Shown: piece by piece, positions 24,314 to 32,484 of the stretch
Layout: each line of letters begins with the position of its first letter
Position numbering within the stretch: the stretch's first letter is position 1
DNA from: Rhodobacterales bacterium
GTDB lineage: Bacteria > Pseudomonadota > Alphaproteobacteria > Rhodobacterales > Rhodobacteraceae
Direction: 5' to 3'
Length of the DNA stretch: 35,684 bases
Assembly (NCBI GenBank): GCA_025362795.1
Contig: JANYFE010000066.1
Location: forward strand, 1 to 35,684
The notes under the pieces: model-generated
Database searches by the model: none
Seen by the model: only the letters and a program-made list of their open reading frames with translations
Told to the model about the DNA's origin: nothing
Translations under genes and position numbers: made by a program

Positions 24314-26317
24314 CTATTCAAACTCCAGAATCACGGCGTCCACCTTCATGCTTTCGCCCGCCGCGGCCCGGACCACCTTGACCACACCGCCGCGCTCGGC
24401 TTTCAGGATGTTTTCCATTTTCATCGCCTCGATCGTGGCCAGCGCCTGACCCTCCTGCACCGCCTCGCCCTCGGCCACATGCAGCCGGACCAGCAGCCCC
24501 GGCATCGGGCACAACAACAGCCGCGACGTATCGGGCGGCGCCTTGTCCAGCATCAGCTTGGCCAGTTCGGCAGCCCGCGGCGTGCGCACGAACACTTTCA
24601 GATCGGCACCGCGCAGCCGCACCCGGAACCCCATCGGGATCTTGGCGATCTTCATCACCAAAGCCGCGCCATCCACCGTCAGCCGCGCCAGCATCTGCCC
24701 CGGTCGCCAATCGCTTTTGACCCTGACCCGCGCGCCACCCTCGAATGTGACCGTGGACCCGTCGTGATCCGCCGCAATCGTCACGCCATAGGCCTGACCC
24801 TGCAATTCGACCACCCAGGTGTCACCGACCTTGCGCTTGTGGTTGTCCATCGTGCCCGAAATCCGGGTCCGCTGTATCTCTGCCACCCGGTTCATCGCCG
24901 CCGCCGCCGCCGCCACCCGGTGCAAACTGGCGTCGTCCAGAACGGCCCCTTGAAACCCGTCCGGATATTCCTCGGCGATGAAGGCGGTTGTGATATCGCC
25001 CGCCACAAAGCGCGGATGGTCCATCACCGCGCTGACAAATGGTAGATTGTGGCCAATCCCCTCGACCTCGAACGTGTCCAGCGCCAGCCGCATCTCGTCG
25101 ATTGCCGCCGCCCGCGTGGCCCCCCAGGTGCACAGCTTGGCAATCATCGGGTCATAGAACATCGAAATCTCGCCGCCTTCAAAGACGCCGGTGTCATTCC
25201 TGACGATGCCCCCGCGCTCTGTCACCCCCTCAGCTGGCGGCCGATACCGCGTCAGCCGCCCGATCGAGGGCAGAAAGCCGCGATAGGGGTCTTCGGCATA
25301 CAGCCGGCTTTCCAGCGCCCAGCCCTGGATCGCCAGATCGGCCTGCCGGAACGGCAAAGCCTCGCCGCGCGCCACCCGGATCATCTGCTCCACAATATCG
25401 ACGCCGGTGATCAACTCCGTCACCGGATGCTCGACCTGCAATCTGGTGTTCATCTCCAGAAAGTAGAATTTCCGCGCCGCATCAACGATGAACTCCACCG
25501 TCCCCGCACTGGTATAGCCGACAGCCCGCGCCAGGGCACAGGCCTGCTCGCCCATCACCTTGCGCGTCGCTGCGTCCAGAAACGGCGACGGCGCCTCTTC
25601 GATCACCTTCTGGTTTCGCCGCTGGATCGAACATTCCCGCTCGTGCAGATAGACGCAATTGCCGTGGCTGTCGGCCAGAACCTGAATCTCGATATGGCGC
25701 GGCTGGGTCACGAACTTTTCAATAAAGATCCTGTCGTCGCCAAAGGCCGCCTGCGCCTCGTTCTGGGATGACGCAAAACCCTCTGCCACCTCGCCCGCGT
25801 TCCAGGCAATCCGCATGCCCTTGCCACCGCCGCCTGCGCTGGCCTTGATCATCACCGGATAGCCGACCTCGCCGGCAATCCGCACCGCCTCTGCGGCATC
25901 GGCGATGATCCCCATATAGCCCGGCACCGTCGAAACCCCGGCCGCCAGCGCCAGCTTCTTCGAGGTGATCTTGTCACCCATTGCCTCGATGGCCCCGGAA
26001 GGCGGCCCGATGAACACCACCCCCGCCGCCTCCAGCGCCGCCGCAAACCCCCGGTTCTCGCTTAGAAAGCCATAGCCCGGATGCACCGCCTCGGCGCCGG
26101 TCTGCCGCACGGCCTCCAGTATTTTTTCGACCCGAAGATAAGACTGCGCGGCGGGCGAGGCACCGATATGCACCGCCTCATCCGCCAGTTTCACATGCAG
26201 CGCACCCCGGTCGGCGTCCGAATAGACCGCGACCGTCGCAATCCCCATCTTCTGCGCCGTCTTAATCACGCGACAGGCAATTTCGCCGCGATTGGCGATC
26301 AGTATCTTCTTGAACAT
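24314..26317 (-). CDS. pccA: Propionyl-CoA carboxylase, biotin-containing alpha subunit
   Basis: A 667-residue subunit that carboxylates biotin with ATP and bicarbonate and carries the biotin arm for PccB. The biotin carboxylase domain covers about 1-450: MFKKILIANRGEIACRVI, the ATP-grasp glycine loop IKASAGGGGKGMRIAW (about 154-169), EKFVTQPRHIEIQVLAD and LEMNTRLQVEHPVTE. A linker (BT domain, about 480-590) contacts PccB. The C-terminal biotinyl domain has EAMKMEN with the biotin attachment lysine K633. ATG 26317 has AGGGGGAA upstream. The terminator at 26366-26400 ends the preceding transcript, so its promoter should lie in the narrow gap 26318-26365, or low-level read-through is used. The sulfotransferase-like gene follows 2 bp later. 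Confidence 0.96.
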   Translation of the reverse strand: MFKKILIANRGEIACRVIKTAQKMGIATVAVYSDADRGALHVKLADEAVHIGASPAAQSYLRVEKILEAVRQTGAEAVHPGYGFLSENRGFAAALEAAGVVFIGPPSGAIEAMGDKITSKKLALAAGVSTVPGYMGIIADAAEAVRIAGEVGYPVMIKASAGGGGKGMRIAWNAGEVAEGFASSQNEAQAAFGDDRIFIEKFVTQPRHIEIQVLADSHGNCVYLHERECSIQRRNQKVIEEAPSPFLDAATRKVMGEQACALARAVGYTSAGTVEFIVDAARKFYFLEMNTRLQVEHPVTELITGVDIVEQMIRVARGEALPFRQADLAIQGWALESRLYAEDPYRGFLPSIGRLTRYRPPAEGVTERGGIVRNDTGVFEGGEISMFYDPMIAKLCTWGATRAAAIDEMRLALDTFEVEGIGHNLPFVSAVMDHPRFVAGDITTAFIAEEYPDGFQGAVLDDASLHRVAAAAAAMNRVAEIQRTRISGTMDNHKRKVGDTWVVELQGQAYGVTIAADHDGSTVTFEGGARVRVKSDWRPGQMLARLTVDGAALVMKIAKIPMGFRVRLRGADLKVFVRTPRAAELAKLMLDKAPPDTSRLLLCPMPGLLVRLHVAEGEAVQEGQALATIEAMKMENILKAERGGVVKVVRAAAGESMKVDAVILEFE

Positions 26318-26365
26318 GCCATTCCCCCTGCGCCCACACTGGCACCCTCTGCGGGGCGCGCAATG

Positions 26366-26400
26366 CAAAAAGCCACCCGGAGCAAGCTCCAGGTGGCTTT
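26366..26400 (-). terminator. Rho-independent terminator of small lipoprotein gene
   Basis: Read leftwards: AAAGCCACCTGGAGC, a short loop, then GCTCCGGGTGGCTTTTT. The long GC-rich stem (one mismatch) ends in five T residues. It lies 28 bp after the lipoprotein stop and 48 bp before the pccA start. Confidence 0.85.
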
Positions 26401-26428
26401 GAATGCGTCCACGAAACCGTGGGTCCGC

Positions 26429-26635
26429 TTAGTTGTTGCAGGCGCCCACGCCGGCCTGGTTGCACAGGGCACCGCCCGCGCCACCGATAAGCGCACCTGT
26501 AAGCGGGTCAACGCCGGTCGCACCCGCGACAACCGCGCCGGCCGCCGCCCCCGCCAGCGCCCGCTGACCGTCGTTTTGCAGGCAGCCCGACAGGGCTGTG
26601 GACAGGAATGCCAGAACGATAAGGGATTTATACAT
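26429..26635 (-). CDS. Small glycine-rich (glycine-zipper) lipoprotein
   Basis: A 68-residue predicted lipoprotein. The signal peptide MYKSLIVLAFLSTALSGC ends in a lipobox (LSGC), so C18 would be lipidated and cleaved by signal peptidase II. The mature part has alternating small residues (ALAGAAAGAVVAGATG, then GALIGGAGGALC), the pattern of glycine-zipper membrane-inserting segments seen in osmotically inducible or entericidin-like lipoproteins. Two extra cysteines, C58 and C66, near the C-terminus could form a disulfide. The gene is monocistronic: a strong terminator follows, another precedes it. GAGG lies nine bases before ATG 26635. No relation to propionyl-CoA metabolism is evident despite its place in that locus. 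Function unknown; a cell-envelope stress role is inferred from composition. Confidence 0.78.
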   Translation of the reverse strand: MYKSLIVLAFLSTALSGCLQNDGQRALAGAAAGAVVAGATGVDPLTGALIGGAGGALCNQAGVGACNN

Positions 26636-26700
26636 GATGATCTGCCTCGTTTCAGGGTTGTTATTGCGGCGGAGTCTAAAGCATTCGACCGCATGGAAAA

Positions 26701-26730
26701 GCGTAAAATCCCTCCTTGGCGGATTTTCGC
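26701..26730. promoter_or_regulatory. Hairpin with SD/anti-SD heptamer in loop
   Basis: AAAATCC (26705-26711) pairs with GGATTTT (26721-26727); outer GCG/CGC continue the stem after one bulged T. On the minus strand the loop region contains AAGGAGG (26711-26717), a perfect ribosome-binding heptamer, without a start codon at normal distance (next ATG about 16 bases on). On the plus strand the same loop carries CCTCCTT. Confidence 0.45.
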
Positions 26731-26752
26731 AACTGCGGCGGACCCACTCCAG

Positions 26753-26783
26753 AAAAAGGGCCCGACCCTACGGGAGCCGGGCC
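26753..26783 (-). terminator. Rho-independent terminator of the pccB operon
   Basis: Read leftwards: GGCCCGGC, a loop of about nine bases, GTCGGGCC and CTTTTTCT. The GC-rich stem followed by T5 is a standard intrinsic terminator, about 180 bp after the last gene of the pccB set. Confidence 0.75.
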
Positions 26784-26966
26784 TCAGGGTAAGGGAAGGG
26801 TAACAGTCTAAACAGGTGTCTTTGCAGACAAGGGCGGACAGTCTGCGTTCCACCGCCCATGTGCCAACCTCACCGAAGCGGCCGGACGAGGCAAATGACA
26901 TTATGCGCGGAATTTTCCAATGCGCTGAATTCTGCCAGTTCGCCAAAGGCTTGCGCGGAACCATGC

Positions 26967-27356
26967 CTATTCGTCCCAGTCGTCGTCCATCGCCACCGGC
27001 TCGGCGTCCGCTGCAAATACCTCTGGAAATGCCGCCACTGCCCGCTTCAGGTCAATCCGCATCAGTGCATCGTAACTTGCCGGGTCAAACGGGTCTTCGG
27101 CCGGCACCACCTCGCGGCCAAACAGCCAACCCAGCCGCCCCGCATCCAGATTGCCGCGCTCGAACGGCTCTTCGCCAAAACACGCCCACAGCGCCGCCAT
27201 GAAGCCGCTGTCCGCCCGCCGGTCCGCCGTGTTGCGATCCTTGTAGCGTTCGCGCTTAACGATTTTGGTCGCCCCCGCCTTCATGTTGGCGCGGCGGATC
27301 ACGAACTGGAAATCCGTGCCCGGCAGCCGCCCTGGAAAGCCGCGATGTTTCAGCAT
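26967..27356 (-). CDS. Hypothetical protein in pccB operon
   Basis: A 129-residue soluble protein that I do not recognise. It begins MLKHRGFPGRLPGTDFQFVI and has a strongly basic middle segment (about 25-46: KAGATKIVKRERYKDRN), followed by an aromatic and acidic C-terminal half (FMAALWACFGEEPFERGN, then YDALMRIDLKRAVAAFPEVF) and an acidic end (MDDDWDE). No signal peptide or membrane helix is seen. The ribosome-binding site AAGGA lies nine bases before ATG 27356. It follows the DUF6497 gene by 16 bp and is the last gene of the pccB set before a terminator. Neighbourhood suggests constant association with propionyl-CoA carboxylase in this family of bacteria, but function cannot be stated. Confidence 0.75.
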   Translation of the reverse strand: MLKHRGFPGRLPGTDFQFVIRRANMKAGATKIVKRERYKDRNTADRRADSGFMAALWACFGEEPFERGNLDAGRLGWLFGREVVPAEDPFDPASYDALMRIDLKRAVAAFPEVFAADAEPVAMDDDWDE

Positions 27357-27372
27357 GATGCGTCGTCCTTGG

Positions 27373-27816
27373 TCAAAACATGTCCCATACGCAAACCCCG
27401 TCCGCGATGGAATAGGCATTGAAAAATTGCGTGGCTTGCGGGGCGTTCTCGCCAAAGGGCACGTTCATGTCCGACATCGAGATGACGATCTGCTGCGGTT
27501 GTGGCCCGGTGTTGGCGATGCGCGGCAAAGCGTAGTTCTGGCACAGCCAATCCATATCCTTGCCCGCCACCTCTGCGCTGACCGTGCCACCGTCCCGCGC
27601 GATCGCCGGGGCCAAAAACCGGAAACGCTCGGTCAGCCCCTCGGTCCCCGGTGCATTTGTGATCACATCCAGCAACGTGACCGCCTGCCCCGATGGCAGT
27701 TTGATCGCCGTGTCCGCTGTCCCCATCGCCGCCCCACCCCTTAGCCAAACACCCGCCGCGCCCGCCAGCACCAGCACCGCCGCACCCGTCAGCAAGGCCG
27801 CGCCGCGCTTTGTCAT
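27373..27816 (-). CDS. DUF6497 family exported protein
   Basis: A 147-residue protein with an N-terminal hydrophobic segment (about 7-27, AALLTGAAVLVLAGAAGVW) acting as signal peptide or membrane anchor. The rest is the DUF6497 domain: IKLPSGQAVTLLDVI, APGTEGLTERFRFLAP, WLCQNYALPRI, PQPQQIVISMSDMNVPFGE, and the C-terminal ADGVCVWDMF. Two cysteines (C92 and C143) could form a disulfide in the periplasm. The family is restricted, as far as I recall, to Rhodobacterales and has no known function; it has sometimes been labelled acetolactate synthase without support. It lies 12 bp after pccB and 16 bp before the next gene, so it is co-transcribed with pccB. Confidence 0.8.
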   Translation of the reverse strand: MTKRGAALLTGAAVLVLAGAAGVWLRGGAAMGTADTAIKLPSGQAVTLLDVITNAPGTEGLTERFRFLAPAIARDGGTVSAEVAGKDMDWLCQNYALPRIANTGPQPQQIVISMSDMNVPFGENAPQATQFFNAYSIADGVCVWDMF

Positions 27817-27828
27817 TGCCCGACCGGG

Positions 27829-29358
27829 CTACAGCGGAATATTGTCATGCTTCTTCCAGGGGTTCACCAGCTTCTTGCCACGCAGCGATGCAAACGCCCG
27901 TGCGACCCGCTTGCGCGTCGAATGCGGCATGATCACCTCGTCGATAAAACCCTTTTCCGCCGCCACGAACGGATTGGCAAACCGCGCCTCGTAATCCTTG
28001 ACCCGTGCCGCGATCTTGTCCTTGTCGCCCAGTTCGCTGCGATACAGGATCTCCACGGCACCCCGCGCGCCCATCACCGCGATTTCTGCCGTGGGCCAGG
28101 CATAGTTGAAATCGCCGCGCAAATGTTTGCTCGCCATCACGTCATACGCCCCGCCATAGGCCTTGCGCGTGATCACCGTCACCTTCGGCACCGTCGCCTC
28201 ACCATAGGCAAACAGCAGCTTGGCGCCATGCTTGATCACGCCGCCCAGTTCCTGCGACACGCCGGGCAGAAACCCCGGCACATCGACCAGCGTCAGGATC
28301 GGAATTTCAAACGCGTCGCAAAACCGCACGAACCGCGCCGCCTTACGGCTGGCATCAATGTCCAGACAGCCCGCCAGCACCATCGGCTGATTGGCCACCA
28401 CCCCCACCGACTGCCCCTCGATCCGGATGAAGCCGGTCACGATATTGCCGGCGAACTCGCGTTGAATTTCAAAGAAATCGCCCTCGTCGGCAATCTTCGT
28501 CACCAGTTCCTTCATGTCATAGGGCTGGTTCGGATTGTCCGGGATCAGCGTATCCAGCGACATCTCGATCCGCGCCGGGTCATCGAAGAACGGCCTGACC
28601 GGCGCTTTTTGCCGGTTGTTCAGCGGCAGAAAATCAATCAGCCGCCGCGCTTCCGACAGCATCTCGACGTCGTTCTCATAAGCCCCATCCGCCACCGACG
28701 ACCGCCGTGTATGGGTCGCAGCGCCGCCCAGCTCCTCCGCCGTCACCACCTCATTCGTCACCGTCTTGACCACATCCGGCCCGGTGACAAACATGTAAGA
28801 GCTTTCCTTCACCATGAAGATGAAATCCGTGATTGCCGGGCTGTAGACCGCGCCGCCCGCACAGGGCCCCATGATCAGACTGATCTGCGGCACCACGCCA
28901 GAGGCCAGAATATTGCGCTGAAACACCTCGGCATAACCCGCAAGGCTGGCGACGCCCTCTTGAATCCGCGCACCACCCGAATCCGCAATGCCAATCACCG
29001 GCGCGCCATTCTGAATGGCCATGTCCATGATCTTGCAGATCTTTCCGGCGTGGGTTTCGCTCAAAGATCCGCCAAACACTGTGAAATCCTGGGCATAGAC
29101 ATAAATCTGCCGCCCGTTCACCGTGCCCCAACCGGTCACAACGCCGTCACCCGCAGGCCGGTCGGTCTCCATGCCGAAGTCAAAACTGCGATGCGCCACA
29201 AACATGTCGAATTCCTCAAAGGAACCCTCGTCCAGCAGCAGTTCCACCCGCTCCCGCGCGGTCAGCTTGCCCTTGGCGTGCTGCGCCTCGACCCGCCGCG
29301 CCCCGCCGCCCGCCCGGGCCGCCGCCCTCCGGTTTTCCAGCTCTTGCAGAACATCCAT
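27829..29358 (-). CDS. pccB: Propionyl-CoA carboxylase, carboxyltransferase beta subunit
   Basis: A 509-residue subunit that transfers carboxyl from biotin on PccA to propionyl-CoA. It has two crotonase-like halves. The N-terminal half contains [22 protein letters not shown] (about 26-47), [13 protein letters not shown] at the acyl-CoA oxyanion site, and [14 protein letters not shown]. The C-terminal half has [49 protein letters not shown], and the biotin-site [14 protein letters not shown] 29358 ([11 protein letters not shown]) matches family starts; longer upstream frames are not supported. The 215-bp gap to the divergent SRPBCC gene should hold both promoters. It is the first gene of an operon with DUF6497 and the 129-residue unknown. 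An aspartate at the human D422-like position would favour propionyl-CoA over acetyl-CoA, but I have not aligned it. Confidence 0.95.
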   Translation of the reverse strand: MDVLQELENRRAAARAGGGARRVEAQHAKGKLTARERVELLLDEGSFEEFDMFVAHRSFDFGMETDRPAGDGVVTGWGTVNGRQIYVYAQDFTVFGGSLSETHAGKICKIMDMAIQNGAPVIGIADSGGARIQEGVASLAGYAEVFQRNILASGVVPQISLIMGPCAGGAVYSPAITDFIFMVKESSYMFVTGPDVVKTVTNEVVTAEELGGAATHTRRSSVADGAYENDVEMLSEARRLIDFLPLNNRQKAPVRPFFDDPARIEMSLDTLIPDNPNQPYDMKELVTKIADEGDFFEIQREFAGNIVTGFIRIEGQSVGVVANQPMVLAGCLDIDASRKAARFVRFCDAFEIPILTLVDVPGFLPGVSQELGGVIKHGAKLLFAYGEATVPKVTVITRKAYGGAYDVMASKHLRGDFNYAWPTAEIAVMGARGAVEILYRSELGDKDKIAARVKDYEARFANPFVAAEKGFIDEVIMPHSTRKRVARAFASLRGKKLVNPWKKHDNIPL

Positions 29359-29573
29359 CCGTCTCGCTCCCCGCTTCTCAGCGACCATAGACAGCCCGCA
29401 AACCCGCATAAAGCGAAATAAAACGCACCCAAAGGCCATTCCCGTCGCGCCGCGCTATCGCCTGACCGCAGGTCACACTGCCGGTCCTCACCTTGCGCGC
29501 CGCAACAGACTTGCACGGCGCGGCCCGGTTGGCTAACACGAGAGACCACAAACCGCCCCGATCGGAGCCCGCC

Positions 29574-30062
29574 ATGCAGCTTAGCGGCATGATCCGCACC
29601 ACCTGCCCGCCCGATCAACTGCTTGCGCTGTTGAACGATCCCGCCGTGCTGGCGCGGATGATTCCGGGCGGCTCTGAAATCACCCAGACTTCGGCCACCG
29701 AATACACCATCACCATGCGCAAATCGCTGGGGCCGCTCAAACTGACCATGCCCGGAAAACTGGTGCTGACCCCGATTGGCACCGGCCTTGACCGCCATCT
29801 GGCCGGCCATGCCGGACATTTGATCGCCGGCAAGATCAATATCGAACTCGACATCCACCTGACGACCGAGGCGGATCAGACCGTGCTGACCTATGCCGGC
29901 GATCTGGTCGCAAGTGGCCTGGTCAGCCGCTTGCTGGGCGAGAATGAAAAGCGGGCGCAAATCAGCCTGCGCGGCGTTTTCATGCGGCTGAAAAACCAGG
30001 CCGAAGGTGGCAAAACGTCAGCGGCCGCCAAACCGGAGCACGACGCCGCGACCCAAGCCTGA
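29574..30062 (+). CDS. SRPBCC / CoxG-like protein
   Basis: A 162-residue START-like (SRPBCC) protein. The N-terminus MQLSGMIRTTCPPDQLLALLNDPAVLARMIPG matches the CoxG (carbon monoxide dehydrogenase subunit G) family, where 'x-A-P-P-E-x-V-W-x-x-L-N-D-P-x-V-L-x-x-C-I-P-G' is the rule. The central strands (YTITMRKSLGPLKLTMPGKLVL) and 'A-G-D-L-V-A-S-G-L-V-S-R-L-L-G' C-terminal helix region also agree. The last 25 residues are an Ala/Lys-rich tail, probably disordered. CoxG proteins are thought to act as membrane-linked or ligand-binding helpers of molybdenum hydroxylases, but no cox genes are nearby. CGGAG lies six bases before ATG 29574. Function here is unknown; it stands alone between pccB and betA. 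Confidence 0.8.
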   Translation: MQLSGMIRTTCPPDQLLALLNDPAVLARMIPGGSEITQTSATEYTITMRKSLGPLKLTMPGKLVLTPIGTGLDRHLAGHAGHLIAGKINIELDIHLTTEADQTVLTYAGDLVASGLVSRLLGENEKRAQISLRGVFMRLKNQAEGGKTSAAAKPEHDAATQA

Positions 30063-30176
30063 CCTGCAAACCCGATGTCTGGCGGTTTTGAAAACGGCAC
30101 GCTGGCCCGTGCGCACCAGGAACAAACTGCTGCATCATCCGGCCCCCGCCACCCAAAGCCCGCGTCCGGCCCCGTC

Positions 30177-31829
30177 TTACCGCTGCGTTTCGCGCCAGTC
30201 CGGGTTCACCCACGGCTCCTGGTTGCTGCGCGCCAGCATCCCCTTGCCCAGAATATGATCCGCCGCCTTCTCACCCACCATGATCGACGGCCCGTTCAGA
30301 TTGCCGTTCGTCACCTGCGGGAAGATCGAACTGTCCGCCACCCGCAGCGCGTCAACCCCGATCACCCGGCATTCCGGGTCCACGACCGCCATCAGATCGT
30401 CCCGCCGTCCCATTCGTGCCGTTCCGCAGGGGTGATAGGCACTTTCGGCATGATCGCGGATGAACCCGTCCAGCTGGTCATCCGACTGCAGGCCGATCCC
30501 CGGTTGAATCTCGCCCTTCACATAGGGTTTGAACGCATCCTGCCCGAAAATCTCGCGGGTCAGCCGGATGCAGGCCCGGAAATCCTCCCAGTCTGACGCT
30601 TCGGACATATAATTGAACCGGATCACCGGCGCGTCCTTTGGGTTCGCAGACCGCAAAGTCACCGCCCCCCGCGACTTCGACCGCATCGGCCCGGCATGGG
30701 CCTGAAAGCCATGGCCCACCGCCGCAATTTTGCCGTCATACCGCACCGCAAGCGGCAGGAAATGATACTGGATGTCCGGGTATTCGACCCCGGCTTTCGA
30801 CCGGATGAAGGCGCAGGCTTCGAACTGGTTGCTGGCCCCCAGCCCGCGGCCGGTGAACAACCACTGCGCCCCGATCAGCGCCTTGCCCCACAGGTTCCAG
30901 TATTTGAACAAAGTGATCGGCTGGCTCGCGCCAAATTGCAGGTATAATTCCAGATGATCCTGCAAATTGGCCCCCACGCCGGGCCGGTCCGCCACCACCT
31001 TGATGCCATGCTCTGCCAGATGCGCCGCAGGCCCGATCCCCGACAGCATCAGGATCTTCGGCGTGTTGATCGACGAGGCCGCAACAATCACTTCACGGCT
31101 TGCCCGGATCACCTCGACCTTGCCGCCCCGCGCAACCTCCACCCCGACGGCGCGGCTGCCCTCAATCACCACCCGCCGCGCGAATCCATGGTAAATCTGC
31201 ACATTCGGCCATTTCAAGGCCGGTTTCAGATAGGCATTCGCCGCGGACCAGCGCTGACCTTTCCAGATCGTCGCCTCCATCGGGCCGAAGCCTTCCTGTG
31301 CGCGCCCGTTATAGTCGCGCGTGACAGGATAGCCCGCCTGCCGCCCCGCCTCGATGAACGCATCGAACAACGGGTTGTCGCGCGGCCCCCGCGTGATGTG
31401 CAACGGCCCGTCGCTGCCCCGCCAATCTGCATCGCCCTCGTCCGAATGCCACGATTCCATCCGCTTGAAATAGGGCAAGACGTCCGCAAAGCCCCAGCCC
31501 TGCGCCCCCATCGCCTCCCAGCTGTCATAATCCTTTGCGTGCCCGCGCACATAGACCATGCCGTTGATGCTGGACGACCCGCCAATCACCCGCCCGCGCG
31601 GCGTGGCCAGTTTCCGCCCGCCCAGATGCGCCTCCGGTTCCGACTGGAACCCCCAGTCATAGCGTCTCATGTTCATCGGATAGGACAAAGCCGCCGGCAT
31701 CTGGATGAACGGCCCCGCATCGGTGCCGCCCGCCTCGATCACCACGACCTGCGCCCCCGCAGCGCCCAGCCGGTAGGCCAAAGCCGATCCAGCCGACCCT
31801 GACCCGATGATCACATACTCCGCCGTCAT
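30177..31829 (-). CDS. betA: Choline dehydrogenase (GMC oxidoreductase)
   Basis: A 550-residue FAD enzyme of the membrane-associated GMC family that oxidises choline to betaine aldehyde (and often on to glycine betaine). The dinucleotide motif GSGSAG is at 8-13, the GMC signature 1 region [20 protein letters not shown] at about 79-98, signature 2 [14 protein letters not shown] near 265, and the catalytic histidine lies in [12 protein letters not shown] near 465, followed by [17 protein letters not shown]. Length and motifs fit BetA rather than alcohol dehydrogenases with longer tails. The ATG overlaps the betI stop by 4 bp, so the genes are coupled. betB (betaine aldehyde dehydrogenase) is absent downstream, where the SRPBCC gene lies on the other strand. 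Confidence 0.93.
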   Translation of the reverse strand: MTAEYVIIGSGSAGSALAYRLGAAGAQVVVIEAGGTDAGPFIQMPAALSYPMNMRRYDWGFQSEPEAHLGGRKLATPRGRVIGGSSSINGMVYVRGHAKDYDSWEAMGAQGWGFADVLPYFKRMESWHSDEGDADWRGSDGPLHITRGPRDNPLFDAFIEAGRQAGYPVTRDYNGRAQEGFGPMEATIWKGQRWSAANAYLKPALKWPNVQIYHGFARRVVIEGSRAVGVEVARGGKVEVIRASREVIVAASSINTPKILMLSGIGPAAHLAEHGIKVVADRPGVGANLQDHLELYLQFGASQPITLFKYWNLWGKALIGAQWLFTGRGLGASNQFEACAFIRSKAGVEYPDIQYHFLPLAVRYDGKIAAVGHGFQAHAGPMRSKSRGAVTLRSANPKDAPVIRFNYMSEASDWEDFRACIRLTREIFGQDAFKPYVKGEIQPGIGLQSDDQLDGFIRDHAESAYHPCGTARMGRRDDLMAVVDPECRVIGVDALRVADSSIFPQVTNGNLNGPSIMVGEKAADHILGKGMLARSNQEPWVNPDWRETQR

Positions 31830-32401
31830 ACCCGCAACTGCGCCTCCAGATAGGCCAACGCATGGGCCAGCGCCGCCTCCCGGTCCGGCGGGCCGGATTT
31901 CAGCACCTCGCGCAGATACAATCCGTCCACCAGCGCGCCCAGTCCGTCGGCGACAATCTCGGCCCGCGCACCAGCCAAAGGCCGCAACCCCGCCAGCAGG
32001 TTCGACCGTAGCCGCCGCTGATACACCGCCAGCAATCGCTTGGCCTCGGGCACCGTCTGCGCCAGTACCCAGAAATTCAGCCAGGCCCCCACCGCCTCGC
32101 GTCGGAAACTCGACAACCCGAATGACGCCGCCAGAATCGCCCGCAGCCGCCCTTGCGGCCCGTCCGCCACCGCCAGCGCCCCGCGCACCTCCGCGCCATA
32201 CAGCGTCAGAATATGCCGCATCGCCGCCAGAAACATGTCCCCCTTCGACCCGAAATAGTGATGCGCCAGCGCACTCGACATCCCCGCCCGCTTGGCAATC
32301 TGGCTCACCGTCACGTCCAGCGAGCCCGCCCGCCCGATCTCGACAATCGTGGCTTTGACAAGTGCCGCCTTTCGAATAGGTTCCATTCCTAGCTTCGGCA
32401 T
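31826..32401 (-). CDS. betI: Choline-responsive repressor BetI
   Basis: A 191-residue TetR-family repressor. The start [19 protein letters not shown] is nearly diagnostic of BetI. The HTH (about 10-58) includes [26 protein letters not shown], where the unusual recognition helix 'S-x-A-L-A-H-H-Y-F-G-(S/N)-K' is typical of BetI. The C-terminal domain carries the aromatic choline-binding region ([11 protein letters not shown] near 103-113). ATG 32401 is preferred; an upstream ATG at 32428 is not supported. In other bacteria BetI represses bet genes until choline is present. A 14-bp palindrome in the 83-bp divergent region with choX is the likely operator, so BetI probably controls both betI-betA and choXWV. 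Confidence 0.94.
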   Translation of the reverse strand: MPKLGMEPIRKAALVKATIVEIGRAGSLDVTVSQIAKRAGMSSALAHHYFGSKGDMFLAAMRHILTLYGAEVRGALAVADGPQGRLRAILAASFGLSSFRREAVGAWLNFWVLAQTVPEAKRLLAVYQRRLRSNLLAGLRPLAGARAEIVADGLGALVDGLYLREVLKSGPPDREAALAHALAYLEAQLRV

Positions 32402-32417
32402 CGTGCGTCCCAACAAT

Positions 32418-32429
32418 AATGCTTGCATT
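32418..32429. promoter_or_regulatory. Second small palindrome in betI-choX region
   Basis: AATGC-TT-GCATT is a perfect 5-bp inverted repeat 16 bp upstream of the betI start. It may overlap the betI promoter. Significance is unclear. Confidence 0.25.
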
Positions 32430-32449
32430 GGGCAGCTAGCTTGAAGTTT

Positions 32450-32463
32450 ATTGACTCGTCAAT
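32450..32463. promoter_or_regulatory. Probable BetI operator
   Basis: ATTGAC-TC-GTCAAT is a perfect 6-bp inverted repeat with a 2-bp centre, located between the divergent betI and choX starts (21 bp before choX). Known BetI sites contain ATTGA...TCAAT, so the match is good in sequence and position. Confidence 0.75.
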
Positions 32464-32484
32464 CAACAATAACAGGGACCCCCC

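Larger units (their letters stand above)
26636..26966. other. Intergenic region with terminator, hairpin and lipoprotein promoter
   Basis: It runs from the lipoprotein gene to the end of the 129-residue unknown gene. It contains a terminator for the pccB operon (26753-26783) and a hairpin (26701-26730) with a Shine-Dalgarno heptamer in the loop on the minus strand. The lipoprotein promoter must be here. A longer minus-strand frame crosses the region but has no family features. Confidence 0.45.

Noticed and set aside
26299-26964. Minus-strand frame crossing the lipoprotein gene and the pccB-operon terminator
   Set aside because: It spans a strong terminator and overlaps a gene with a good lipobox in another frame; composition is Arg/Ser/Cys-rich without motifs.
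27847-29421. Long plus-strand open frame opposite pccB
   Set aside because: The His/Arg/Pro-rich composition is that of an antisense shadow; pccB has all carboxyltransferase motifs.
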